35,827 nt of DNA from an uncultured Veillonellaceae bacterium (GCA_945876385.1 CAMCNU010000012.1:1-35827), one strand, 5' to 3'. Positions 17,080 to 25,468 are shown, numbered from the stretch's first letter. The notes: generated from the sequence alone by a model not told the origin. Program-made: numbers and translations.

Positions 17080-18024
17080 TTATTCGCTCCACGGGAAGGA
17101 GAACGGTACGTCCATGTAGAGCAAGTCGGTCACGCCGACGGGAGTCGGTTGTACGAGGAACAGCGATATGACCGTCAGCACCGCCATGGCGATGGCGACG
17201 AGATTGAATCCGCCGCGTCCGGACACTTCATACATACCGAAGAAGCGGACGCCGATGGTCGCCGCTACCGCGAGCACCAGCCCGGACAGTGTCAATGTGC
17301 CGTAGAGAATATGACCCGCGACAAAGACGAGAAAGACGACCGGTACGGTCACCAGCGGCAGGTAGCGCATGAGGGCGGTGTTTTTCGTACGGCTGAGATC
17401 GGTCAGCCAGTCGGACAGTTCCAAGCCGAAGGCGCCGAGCAGTACCCAGCTGCCGTAGATGACGGCATCCCAGTATGTCCGAAAGCGCGCGCGCTGCTTG
17501 CCGGCGACATAGGCGAAGGCACAGACTGCCAAGATGACCGCACCGGCGATGAGGTAGTACCAAGTCGTCGGGATGAGCGACAGCAGCAGCAAGCCGATGA
17601 CGCCTGCGGCGGTACCGGCGGCCGTCCATGTGATCCATTGGCGTTTGCCGATTTTCTCGTCGGCCGGCAATTCCGCGTACAGATAGGCCATGACCTCCAT
17701 CAGGAAGAAGCCGATAAATGCCGCAATCGCGTAAAACGGATTGATACTGATGGTCAGCACGACGAAGAGGACCGGAATCAAAATCCGCCAGCTGTGAAAA
17801 ATCCGCAGATTTTTCCACGTCAGGCGGGTATTTTGTGTATGCCGGGTCAACAACATAAAGGCCAAAAATGTCAGCATCATGCCGACGGCCTGCACGGGTG
17901 TCGCTCCGAGATACAAAATCGAGCAGAGCACGAGGATGGAGAGATTGACTCCCGTAAATCGTGCGACAATCGCTCCGAAAAAGCCGATATTCAAGTACGG
18001 CAGCATGGCGGCTAAAAAATCCAT
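17080..18024 (-). CDS. Multi-pass inner-membrane protein of unknown function
   Basis: 314 residues with about eight or nine hydrophobic segments and short charged loops. The N-terminal part (NIGFFGAIVARFTGVNLS, then GATPVQAVGMMLTFLAFML) is faintly like TauE/SafE-type permeases, but I cannot assign it firmly. The start at 18024 has AAAGGAGA correctly placed and a promoter lies upstream. A long open frame on the opposite strand is rejected because it lacks a ribosome binding site and has a shadow-type composition. The gene is alone on its strand between two terminator/promoter regions. Confidence 0.75.
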   Translation of the reverse strand: MDFLAAMLPYLNIGFFGAIVARFTGVNLSILVLCSILYLGATPVQAVGMMLTFLAFMLLTRHTQNTRLTWKNLRIFHSWRILIPVLFVVLTISINPFYAIAAFIGFFLMEVMAYLYAELPADEKIGKRQWITWTAAGTAAGVIGLLLLSLIPTTWYYLIAGAVILAVCAFAYVAGKQRARFRTYWDAVIYGSWVLLGAFGLELSDWLTDLSRTKNTALMRYLPLVTVPVVFLVFVAGHILYGTLTLSGLVLAVAATIGVRFFGMYEVSGRGGFNLVAIAMAVLTVISLFLVQPTPVGVTDLLYMDVPFSFPWSE

Positions 18025-18056
18025 AATCCTATCTCCTTTGTGTTCATTATTCTTTT

Positions 18057-18085
18057 AGTATACCGATAATCCGCACTGCCTGCAA
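18057..18085 (-). promoter_or_regulatory. Promoter of the reverse-strand membrane gene
   Basis: Reverse strand: TTGCAG, 17-base spacer, TATACT (18057-18062), about 33 bases before the ATG. Confidence 0.55.
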
Positions 18086-18148
18086 GTCATCTGCGTGCAC
18101 GGACGACGGCGAACGCGAGGAGAAAATGATATTTTTTGCGCCAAACTC

Positions 18149-18177
18149 TTATCAACAGGGGTTTTTATTGGTATAAT
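18149..18177 (+). promoter_or_regulatory. Promoter of the heme-degradation operon
   Basis: -35 TTATCA (18149-18154), 17-base spacer, extended -10 TGgTATAAT (-10 at 18172-18177). The sequence after it (AACAATGATAAAG) is A/T-rich and faintly Fur-box-like, but not convincing. Confidence 0.7.
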
Positions 18178-18183
18178 AACAAT

Positions 18184-18309
18184 GATAAAGCCCCGTACTT
18201 ACTGACGGGAGGCTATTGTCATCAGGGTGGAATGGACAACACTATGACGATAGCCGTTTTTTATTGCCGAATATCGAAAAAGCTCGATAAAATAAAAAGG
18301 AGGGGTATT
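18184..18309 (+). promoter_or_regulatory. Structured 5' leader of the heme operon (candidate attenuator or riboswitch)
   Basis: The leader of about 125 bases contains a CCCGT/ACGGG hairpin (18192-18196 with 18205-18209). Its key arm GCTATTGTCAT (18212-18222) can pair with ATGACGATAGC (18244-18254) to make an intrinsic terminator. The same arm can pair with ATGGCAATAGC (18310-18320), the flavodoxin start codon region, over 11 positions with one G-U pair. A third option is TTGTC (18216-18220) with GACAA (18235-18239). These pairings exclude each other. It matches no riboswitch class I recognise. ATGs at 18232 and 18244 are in frame with the flavodoxin but lack a good ribosome binding site. Confidence 0.6.
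18211..18262 (+). terminator. Intrinsic terminator inside the heme operon leader
   Basis: GGCTATTGTCAT (18211-18222) pairs with ATGACGATAGCC (18244-18255), twelve pairs including one G-U, followed by G and six T. The loop is 21 bases. It lies after the promoter and before the first gene, so it would act as an attenuator. Confidence 0.7.
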
Positions 18310-18801
18310 ATGGCAATAGCAGTGGTATATGCCACCATGACAGGCAACACGAAACAAGTCGCGGACGCACTGGCGGCGGCGGTCGGCGTGACCGCGCAAA
18401 ATCTGGCGGACGCACCCGAGGTGACGGCCGATACGGTCGCGGTCGGATATTGGGTAGACAAGGGCTTGCCGAATGAAGACGCGGCAAAATTTTTGCGCAC
18501 CTTGCACGGTAAGCGCGTCTTCCTGTTCGGGACGCTCGGGGCGTCGCCCGCCACGCCGCATGCCGCAGATTGCCGGAAGGCGGCGCGTGAACTCGTCGCT
18601 GCGGACAATACGGTCATCGGTGAGTTTCTGTGCCAGGGGGCGATTGCGCCGGCACTCTTGGCGATGTTTGAAAAATTCCCGGCGGATCATCCGCATGCAC
18701 CGACACCGGAAAGTCGGGCGCGTTGGGCAGCGGCCGCCTCGCATCCCGATGCGGACGATTTGGCGGCGGCAGTGGCGGCATGGCAAGCCGCGCTGCAGTG
18801 A
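18310..18801 (+). CDS. Flavodoxin, likely electron donor to the heme-degrading radical SAM enzyme
   Basis: 163-residue flavodoxin-like protein. The FMN phosphate-binding loop TMTGNT (residues 9-14) follows the first strand IAVVYA; GTLGASP near residue 80 fits the second flavin loop. The start at 18310 has AAAGGAGGGG in place. The partner gene 14 bases downstream encodes a ChuW/HutW/HmuW-type enzyme, and in Fusobacterium the equivalent flavodoxin (HmuF) reduces that enzyme; the same role is inferred here. Relation to the BilS flavodoxins of bilirubin reduction is also conceivable, but no BilR gene is present in the window. Expression is probably controlled by the leader terminator. Confidence 0.88.
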   Translation: MAIAVVYATMTGNTKQVADALAAAVGVTAQNLADAPEVTADTVAVGYWVDKGLPNEDAAKFLRTLHGKRVFLFGTLGASPATPHAADCRKAARELVAADNTVIGEFLCQGAIAPALLAMFEKFPADHPHAPTPESRARWAAAASHPDADDLAAAVAAWQAALQ

Positions 18802-18815
18802 AAGAAGGGACATTC

Positions 18816-20492
18816 ATGACAACGACGCACGATACATTGATGGCATTGTTGGCACAAATGCCGCCGGAAGAGCGTGAGTGGATCGTCGGCCGTGATACTG
18901 CTGATGGCTTGCATCAAGCCTTCGGCAAAAAAAGGGTAGTGCATGCGGGACGCGGCGGCGTGCCGATTATGAATCCTGCCGAGCAGCAACGGCTATGGAC
19001 GGAGCTGATGGCGCAGGAGTATCGCGGAGACGGGCGGTCGGTCTATATCCACATCCCGTTTTGCGATCGCAAATGCCTGTATTGCGGATTTTTTCAAAAT
19101 TTCAGTTCCGACGAGTTGATGGACAACTACGTCGATGCGCTGGTGGAAGAGCTGGCGCAGGCGGACGGCGCGCGCCGTTTGCAAGGGCGTCCGGTGGAGG
19201 CGGTGTATTTCGGCGGCGGGACGCCGTCGGCATTGTCGGCCGCCAATCTGGGACGCATCATGCAAGCGTTGCGGCAGTACTTGCCTTTGGCAAATGATTG
19301 TGAAATCACGTTGGAAGGTCGAATCAACGACTTTACACCGGAATATGTCGACGCGGTACTCGCTTTGGGAATCAATCGGATTTCCATCGGGGTGCAGTCC
19401 TTTGATACGCGGGTGCGCAAGTCGGTCGCCCGCATTGATGACAAACAAACCGTCATCGACCGCTTGGATTACATGGTCAAGACGGGCAATGTCGCGGTCA
19501 TTATCGATTTGATGTTCGGCTTGCCGTACCAGACGATGGAAAACTGGCAGGAGGATTTGGATATCCAGTACGATTTGGGGATTCACGGCGGCGACTTGTA
19601 CCAGCTCAATATTTTCCCCGACAGCGATTTGCATCGGGCCATTGCGTCGGGCAAGCTGCCGGCGGGCGCGACGACGGCAGAGCAGGCAGACATGTTTGTC
19701 CATGCGCTCGAAGACATGCGCATGCGCGGGGCGATTAACCGTGTCGATGTGAGCCACTGGGCCAACGGCCGTCGGGAACGCTCTGTCTACAATACACTGA
19801 CGAAGGGGAATCGCGATATTATCCAGTTCGGCTGCGGCGCGGGGGGCAAGCTCTCAGGCTACGGCATGATGAATTATCGCAGTTTACCGGAGTATATCGA
19901 CGCGGTGATGGCGGGTCGCAAGCCGATTCAGTTTATGGCGGGCCCGCAAGATCATTATGCGTTTATCGGGGAAATCATGCGCCACATGGAGGGCATGTAC
20001 CTCGACGGTCGGGAACTCATGCGCAAGTGGCAGGTCAATCCGGTCGAAGAGTTGCGTCCGGTGCTGGAGATTTGGGCGCAAAAAGGCTTGGTGACGGTGG
20101 AACGGGATTTGATGCGGATGACGCCGGCCGGTCAGTTCTGGCACGACAATCTCATTCAGTCGGTCACGGAGATGATGAGCATGCTGGAACGCGAAGACGT
20201 CATTGCACCGCGGGTGGATGATGTCGCGCGGCAAGACGAGCTGCTCGACCGGCCGGAAACGGAGGTCATGCCGAAGGCGGACGATATGTTTGTCAGCATG
20301 ATGATGACGCAGATGGCCAAGTATATGGATGATGAACGATATGCGGATCATCCGCATGTCCTGATGATGAAAGAGGCGCTGGCGAAAATGGGAATGACCG
20401 ATGCGGATTTGCATTCGCCCGAACAGTTTCGCCGGTTGTCGAACACGTTGATGAATCAAATGTCTGCCTCGCCGAAACAAGGAGAGCAATGA
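18816..20492 (+). CDS. hutW: Anaerobic heme-degradation radical SAM methyltransferase (ChuW/HutW/HmuW type)
   Basis: 558-residue radical SAM protein related to HemN/HemW. The cluster motif is Cys83-x3-Cys87-x2-Cys90 (PFCDRKCLYCGF), preceded by YIHIPF; GGGTPS and GVQSFD are further family signatures. ChuW-type enzymes open heme without oxygen using SAM, give anaerobilin and release iron. Context is decisive: flavodoxin before, heme ABC transporter and TonB receptor after. Compared with known members of about 450 residues it carries an extra C-terminal segment (about 449-558) rich in methionine (for example MFVSMMMTQMAKYM). The start at 18816 is chosen for AGGGA upstream. It overlaps the next gene by four bases. 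A coproporphyrinogen dehydrogenase or HemW role is less likely. Confidence 0.88.
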   Translation: MTTTHDTLMALLAQMPPEEREWIVGRDTADGLHQAFGKKRVVHAGRGGVPIMNPAEQQRLWTELMAQEYRGDGRSVYIHIPFCDRKCLYCGFFQNFSSDELMDNYVDALVEELAQADGARRLQGRPVEAVYFGGGTPSALSAANLGRIMQALRQYLPLANDCEITLEGRINDFTPEYVDAVLALGINRISIGVQSFDTRVRKSVARIDDKQTVIDRLDYMVKTGNVAVIIDLMFGLPYQTMENWQEDLDIQYDLGIHGGDLYQLNIFPDSDLHRAIASGKLPAGATTAEQADMFVHALEDMRMRGAINRVDVSHWANGRRERSVYNTLTKGNRDIIQFGCGAGGKLSGYGMMNYRSLPEYIDAVMAGRKPIQFMAGPQDHYAFIGEIMRHMEGMYLDGRELMRKWQVNPVEELRPVLEIWAQKGLVTVERDLMRMTPAGQFWHDNLIQSVTEMMSMLEREDVIAPRVDDVARQDELLDRPETEVMPKADDMFVSMMMTQMAKYMDDERYADHPHVLMMKEALAKMGMTDADLHSPEQFRRLSNTLMNQMSASPKQGEQ

Positions 20493-21448
20493 AACGAAAG
20501 AGTGGATGGGCGGCCGCGGCGGTATTGCTAGCGGCGGCCTGTTTGTGGCTGGCCGTCGCATCGCCGGCGGAGCCGAAATCAACAGCGGCACAACTGACGG
20601 TGACGGACGCGCTGCAGCGTGAGGTCGCAATCCCCGTGCCGACGGAGCGGATTGTGTCGCTGACCAATGCCGATACGGAGACCCTGCTGGCGCTCGGCGT
20701 CAAACCGCTCGCCGTCGTGGATAATCGCAACTTGCCCGATACGCTTTCCGCCCGCTTGACGGAAGTGCCGCGGGTGGGACTGGCCACGGCGCCGAATGTC
20801 GAACAAATGGCGGCCTTGCGGCCGGACTTGGTCATCGGTACGACGATGGGGTTTCAGACGTCGCTCGCGCCGACACTGGAACAGTTGGGGATTCCCGCGG
20901 TGTTTATGAGCGTGAGCAGTTATCGGGAAATTTTGGATCGGATTACTCTTTTGGGTAAGGTCACGGGGCGGACGGATCAAGCCGCGGCGCTGACGGAGGA
21001 TATTACCCGACGGGTGGAGGCGTTGCGGACGCATTATGCGGCATTGCCGCGGCGCAAGGTGTTGATTTTGTGGGGCACGCCGGCGAGTTTTCAGCTGGCA
21101 TCGTCCCAAACCTTTATCGGCGACTTGGTGGCGCAGCTGCCGGTCGACAATGTGACGGACCGCTGGCTGGCGAATGTCCCGGCGGGCAACAAGCCCGGCT
21201 TTGTGACGTTGGATATGGAAGAAATCAGCCGTACGGATGCCGACGAGATTTTGATCGTCACGCACGGGCTGAGCCGCAATATGTCGCAACAATTTTTGGA
21301 AGAATTGCAGGCAAAACCCGCCTGGCAGCAAGTCAAAGCGGTACGGGAAGGGCATGTACACGAACTGCCCGGTGAGCTGTTTGCGTCCAATCCGAATGTC
21401 CGGGTAGCCGACGCGTTGGCCTACTTGGCGGAGGTGCTCTATGACTGA
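20489..21448 (+). CDS. Periplasmic heme-binding protein of an ABC transporter
   Basis: 319-residue substrate-binding protein of the BtuF/HmuT cluster. A hydrophobic signal (about 7-25) contains Cys18 in LAAAC, which might be lipidated although the residue at -3 is not ideal. The mature part opens with the typical DALQREVAIPVPTERIVSL, and the two-lobe fold is linked by a long helix (about 150-185). The start ATG overlaps the radical SAM stop and the end overlaps the permease by eight bases. Heme is inferred as ligand from the operon; B12 or siderophore binding is the alternative. Confidence 0.88.
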   Translation: MKRKSGWAAAAVLLAAACLWLAVASPAEPKSTAAQLTVTDALQREVAIPVPTERIVSLTNADTETLLALGVKPLAVVDNRNLPDTLSARLTEVPRVGLATAPNVEQMAALRPDLVIGTTMGFQTSLAPTLEQLGIPAVFMSVSSYREILDRITLLGKVTGRTDQAAALTEDITRRVEALRTHYAALPRRKVLILWGTPASFQLASSQTFIGDLVAQLPVDNVTDRWLANVPAGNKPGFVTLDMEEISRTDADEILIVTHGLSRNMSQQFLEELQAKPAWQQVKAVREGHVHELPGELFASNPNVRVADALAYLAEVLYD

Positions 21449-22439
21449 CAAGCGGGCGCAGATGGCGACCAAGGCGGCGTGGGCGATGCCGGTTGCGGCG
21501 GTGCTGCTGGTCGTCGGACTTTTGGTCGGGATGGGGAGCGGCACGGTACAAGTCGCCCCGGGGACGATTGTCGAGGCGCTCACGACAGGCCGTGCGCATG
21601 AGATGTATACGATTTTGTATGATATTCGCTTGCCGCGGGTGGTGGTCGGTGCGCTCGCGGGGATTAATCTGGCCTTGGCGGGGGCGATTTTGCAAGGCGT
21701 CCTGCGCAACCCGCTGGCCGACCCCGGATTGCTCGGGGTGACGGCGGGAGCCGGTCTGGCCGGGATGGTCATCATGATTCTCTTTCCCGCGCAGATGATG
21801 TGGGTGCCGCCGGCGGCCTTTATCGGGGCGATGGCGGCGACCTTCATGGTCTACGGTATCGCCTGGCGGCACGGCGTCAGTCCGCTGCGGCTGGTGCTGG
21901 CCGGTGTGGCGCTGGCGGCATTTTTCGGCGGCTTTATGACGTTGCTGACCTTCTTCTATTCCGAACGGGTGCAGGGCACGGTCAGCTGGATGGCCGGCGG
22001 TTTTTCCGGACGCAGTTGGGACTATGTCTTGCTCATCTTGCCGTATACGGCGCTGGGGCTGACCGCGACGATGTTTGCGACGAAGTCGCTGACTTTACTC
22101 AGTTTCGGTGACGATGTCGCCCGCTCGCTCGGCGTGCGGGTCGAGCGGACGCGGATATTGCTGTTGACGCTGGCCGCCTTGCTCGCGGCTTCGGCGGTCA
22201 GTGTGGCGGGGATGCTCGGTTTTGTCGGCTTAATTGTGCCGCATATCGCGCGCTTGATTGTCGGTGGCGATTTTGCCCGCTCGGTGCCGCTCGCGGCGCT
22301 GTTGGGAGCGGTCTTGATTTTGTTTGCGGATACCTTTGCGCGGACGGCGTTCAGTCCGATTGAAGTGCCGGTCGGGGTACTGATGAGCTTTATCGGCGCG
22401 CCGTTCTTCCTCTATCTCCTGCGCAAGGAGGTGGGCTGA
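21441..22439 (+). CDS. FecCD-family permease, heme ABC transporter
   Basis: 332-residue inner-membrane permease with about ten transmembrane helices. FecCD signatures include LPRVVVGALAGINLALAGAI, LRNPLADPGLLGV, GFVGLIVPHIARL and the C-terminal EVPVGVLMSFIGAPFFLYLL. It is translationally coupled to the binding protein before it (eight-base overlap) and the ATPase after it (one-base overlap). Two copies plus two ATPases should make the transporter that brings heme into the cytoplasm for the radical SAM enzyme. Confidence 0.93.
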   Translation: MTDKRAQMATKAAWAMPVAAVLLVVGLLVGMGSGTVQVAPGTIVEALTTGRAHEMYTILYDIRLPRVVVGALAGINLALAGAILQGVLRNPLADPGLLGVTAGAGLAGMVIMILFPAQMMWVPPAAFIGAMAATFMVYGIAWRHGVSPLRLVLAGVALAAFFGGFMTLLTFFYSERVQGTVSWMAGGFSGRSWDYVLLILPYTALGLTATMFATKSLTLLSFGDDVARSLGVRVERTRILLLTLAALLAASAVSVAGMLGFVGLIVPHIARLIVGGDFARSVPLAALLGAVLILFADTFARTAFSPIEVPVGVLMSFIGAPFFLYLLRKEVG

Positions 22440-23236
22440 TGGCGACACTGGAAGCACGTCATATCGCGGTCGGTTACGGAAAACATATCGTCGTGCCGGA
22501 CGCCTCGATTCGGTTTGAAACGGCGGAAATCGTGTCGATTATCGGCCCGAACGGTTCGGGTAAATCGACATTGCTCAAGGCCTTGTCCCGCTTGTTGCCG
22601 ATTGGCCGCGGGGAGGTGTGTCTGGACGAGCGTCAGATCGCTTCTTACAAAGCGCGCGAGGTCGCCCGCAAAATTGCGGTCTTGCCGCAAGGCGCGACGG
22701 CACCGCCGGACATGAATGTCTATCGTCTCGTGTCCTGCGGCCGCAGTCCGCATCACGGGTATTTTGAAGAGTATGACGAGCATGACGACGAAATTATCGA
22801 GCGGGTCATGCGCGAGACGGATGTTTGGAAGTATCGCGAACGGGCGATGTATGCGCTGTCCGGCGGCGAACGCCAGCGTGTATGGCTGGCGATGGCATTG
22901 GCACAAGAGCCGGAGATTTTACTGCTGGATGAGCCGACGACGTACCTGGATATTCACCATCAGTTGCACTTGATGGACTTGGTGGCGGAGACCCATCGGC
23001 GGCGACGGATTAGCGTCATCATGGTTTTGCACGACCTCAATCAGGCGGCGCGGTACAGTCGGCGCATCATCGCGATGAAAGACGGCGCGATTGTCGGTGA
23101 CGGTACACCGGCGGAGGTCATGACCGTCGAACACATGCGGGCGTGGTTCGGGATTCATATGAAACCGCTCGACGTGGTTGACGGGGACGACCGCTATCGG
23201 TTTTACTTACCGCTTTCCGTGGCGGGCGGCGATTAA
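22439..23236 (+). CDS. hmuV: ATPase of the heme ABC transporter
   Basis: 265-residue ABC ATPase of the FecE/HmuV type. Walker A GPNGSGKST (about 36-44), Q-loop in AVLPQGA, signature LSGGERQRV, Walker B ILLLDEPTT and the switch histidine in LHDLNQ are all present, so it should be active. AGGAGG precedes the start within the permease gene. It completes a binding protein-permease-ATPase set. Confidence 0.94.
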   Translation: MATLEARHIAVGYGKHIVVPDASIRFETAEIVSIIGPNGSGKSTLLKALSRLLPIGRGEVCLDERQIASYKAREVARKIAVLPQGATAPPDMNVYRLVSCGRSPHHGYFEEYDEHDDEIIERVMRETDVWKYRERAMYALSGGERQRVWLAMALAQEPEILLLDEPTTYLDIHHQLHLMDLVAETHRRRRISVIMVLHDLNQAARYSRRIIAMKDGAIVGDGTPAEVMTVEHMRAWFGIHMKPLDVVDGDDRYRFYLPLSVAGGD

Positions 23237-23281
23237 TCGTCGCTTGCCGCGCGGGCGGATTCCAATAAAAGGAGGGTTGAG

Positions 23282-23323
23282 ATGTCGCCGCGGGGCGAAC
23301 CTTTTTTGACAGAGAAAGGGTAA
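23282..23323 (+). CDS. Possible 13-residue leader peptide before the TonB receptor gene
   Basis: Encodes MSPRGEPFLTEKG and stops. AAAGGAGGG is placed ideally before its ATG, which is hard to explain otherwise in a 130-base gap. A weak hairpin followed by six T lies inside it (23285-23307), so translation could affect read-through into the receptor gene. It could also be chance; no conservation can be checked here. Confidence 0.3.
   Translation: MSPRGEPFLTEKG
23285..23307 (+). terminator. Weak hairpin and T tract after hmuV
   Basis: TCGCC (23285-23289) pairs with GGCGA (23294-23298), followed three bases later by six T. The short stem suggests partial termination between the transporter and receptor genes. 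Confidence 0.35.
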
Positions 23324-23366
23324 ACAAGTCTGTTACCAAGTAGAAGATTTTTCGGAGGCGAAGAAG

Positions 23367-25460
23367 ATGAACAACAAAATAATGGCCGCGGCCTGTGCTC
23401 TGGCTTGCGTGACGGCAGGGTCGTCCTGGGCGGCGCCCGTGCAGATGTTTGATCCGGTGGTGGTGACGGCGGCGCGCGTGTCGCAGTCGCTCAAGGAGAC
23501 ACCGACACCGGTCACGGTCGTGACGCAGGAGATGCTGACCGCGCGCGGGGCGACGAATTTGGCGGAAGCCTTGGAAGCGGTGCCGGGGGTGACATTCCAC
23601 ACGGACGGCATGCGGCGTTCGCATGTCACGGTACGCGGGACGGACAGTCGGCATACCTTGATTTTGGTGGACGGCAAGCGAATCGGGACGGATGTCGGCA
23701 AAACCTTGTACAACCCGAATATTTTGCAGGACATCGGGATGGAAAATGTCGAACGCGTCGAAATCGTCAAGGGCGGTGCGTCGGCGTTGTACGGTTCGGA
23801 AGCCATCGGCGGGGTCATCAATGTCATCACCAAAATCCCGACCGAGCCGGTATTGACGGTACACGGACAGACGGGGAATTATCAGGGCGGCGAGCACAAT
23901 GAATACCGCTACCATGTCGGCTATGACAGCGGCTTGCAGGAGCAGTGGCGGGTCAAACTGTCCTACGGCGCACGCAAGCAGGTGCCGCAATACAATGCGG
24001 ACGGCGGCACGGATTATTACTACGGATTGGCGCGGCCGTTGAGTGTCAGCCTCGGCTATCATTTCGACAAGAATCACAGCCTGACGCTGGATTACGATTA
24101 CCAGCATTCGCAGCAATACGGCGATAAGTACATCATGGGCATGATCAATGTCAATAACCGTGTCGTGACGCGCAATGCGGGACTGACTTACAAGGGGAAC
24201 GATGCCGGTTGGGACTATATCCTGCGAGCCTACCGCAACCAATTCGTGAAAGACTATTTCACGACGATGCGCGGTGCGGTCAGCGGCATGGACTATACCA
24301 AGCATACGGAAACGGTCATTGACGGGCAAGCGACGAAACAAGTGAATGATGCGCATCGGCTGACCGTCGGCGGCGAATACCGCAAGGAAGACGGCATCTC
24401 GACGCGGATGAAGACAGGCCGTGACGAAGGACTTTACGGCACGTATCAGAAAACGGTACGCAAGCCGGTCATGGGACCGGATCATAAACCGGTATTCTTG
24501 CCGAACGGTATGCCCAAAATGGAAACCGTCATGGTACCGGTCATCGGCAAAAACGGCCGTCCTGTCATGGGCAAGGACGGAAAGCCGCTGAAAAAACCGT
24601 TGATGAAAACGATTGAGGTGAAGAAGTACGGCTCGGATTTGACCTATCGCAGCATCTATCTGCAAGATGAGTGGCGGGCGAACGACAACTGGTTGATTGT
24701 GCCGGCGTTGCGTTATGACCACAGCAGTCAATTCGGCGGGCGCGTGCTGCCGAAGCTCGGCGCGACGTACTTTATCGACGACAACAATCGCGTCAAATTC
24801 AATTTCGGTACGGGCTATGTCACGCCGGGCTTGATGGAGCTGTACTATGATTTCGACATGGCGGGACAGGTGCATTGGGTCGGCAATCCCGATCTCAAAC
24901 CGGAAAAATCGAAGAACTATGAAATCGGCTGGGAGCACGAAGACGACCGGCATCAGATGAAGATTTCGTATTTCTACAACGATATCAAAGATTTTTGGAA
25001 TTCGGTCAAAATCAATCCGAAATTACCGGAACAGCACCCGCAATATAAAGATACGCATTATATCAATGAATACAATGTCGTATCGCAGGGCATCGAGTGG
25101 ACGGGACAGTACGCACTGACCGACAACGTGGATCTCACGTACGGCTATACGTACCTGCATGTGGAAAACAAGGACACCGATCGTGCCGTCGCCCAACAAC
25201 CGAAGCACAAAGCGGACTTCGGGCTGCATTATCATCGCGGTGCGTGGTCGGGGAGTCTCTGGGGCAATTACTACGGCAGCTACCGGACCAGTGACGAAGC
25301 GGACGCGGAAAACGTACTCTTGGTCAATGTGATGGCGGCGCATCGCTGGGATAACGGGCTACGCGTATTTGTCGGCGTGGATAATCTGCTCAATCGCGAT
25401 ACGGTCGTGAGAACGTACAACGGTCGCTTCTTCAAAGTCGGATTTGACATGAAATGGTAA
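23367..25460 (+). CDS. TonB-dependent outer-membrane receptor, probably for heme
   Basis: 697-residue receptor with a signal peptide (about 1-22, ending SWAA), a TonB-box-like stretch DPVVVTAA (about 29-36), a plug domain (about 40-155; VPGVTFHTDGMRRSHVTVRG, GSEAIGGVINVIT) and a 22-strand barrel ending in the expected aromatic residue (VGFDMKW). Residues about 364-420 form an unusual loop of quasi-repeats (KPVMGPDHKPV, RPVMGKDGKPL). GGAGG precedes the start. Position after a heme transporter points to heme or hemoprotein as ligand; cobalamin or siderophore receptors look similar. No TonB-ExbBD genes lie in the window. Confidence 0.92.
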   Translation: MNNKIMAAACALACVTAGSSWAAPVQMFDPVVVTAARVSQSLKETPTPVTVVTQEMLTARGATNLAEALEAVPGVTFHTDGMRRSHVTVRGTDSRHTLILVDGKRIGTDVGKTLYNPNILQDIGMENVERVEIVKGGASALYGSEAIGGVINVITKIPTEPVLTVHGQTGNYQGGEHNEYRYHVGYDSGLQEQWRVKLSYGARKQVPQYNADGGTDYYYGLARPLSVSLGYHFDKNHSLTLDYDYQHSQQYGDKYIMGMINVNNRVVTRNAGLTYKGNDAGWDYILRAYRNQFVKDYFTTMRGAVSGMDYTKHTETVIDGQATKQVNDAHRLTVGGEYRKEDGISTRMKTGRDEGLYGTYQKTVRKPVMGPDHKPVFLPNGMPKMETVMVPVIGKNGRPVMGKDGKPLKKPLMKTIEVKKYGSDLTYRSIYLQDEWRANDNWLIVPALRYDHSSQFGGRVLPKLGATYFIDDNNRVKFNFGTGYVTPGLMELYYDFDMAGQVHWVGNPDLKPEKSKNYEIGWEHEDDRHQMKISYFYNDIKDFWNSVKINPKLPEQHPQYKDTHYINEYNVVSQGIEWTGQYALTDNVDLTYGYTYLHVENKDTDRAVAQQPKHKADFGLHYHRGAWSGSLWGNYYGSYRTSDEADAENVLLVNVMAAHRWDNGLRVFVGVDNLLNRDTVVRTYNGRFFKVGFDMKW

Positions 25461-25468
25461 CGAGAAAG

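Noticed and set aside
17068-18015. Long forward-strand open frame (315 codons) antisense to the membrane gene
   Set aside because: Highly charged shadow composition, no ribosome binding site, no family features. The reverse frame has hydrophobic helices, a ribosome binding site and a promoter.
18178-18190. Fur box after the heme operon promoter
   Set aside because: AATGATAA resembles part of a Fur site, but the second half-site is too poor to call.
18223-18232. AGGGTGGAA in the heme operon leader as a T-box
   Set aside because: Matches only the first half of the T-box motif. The ACCGCG part, Stem I features and a matching antiterminator are missing.
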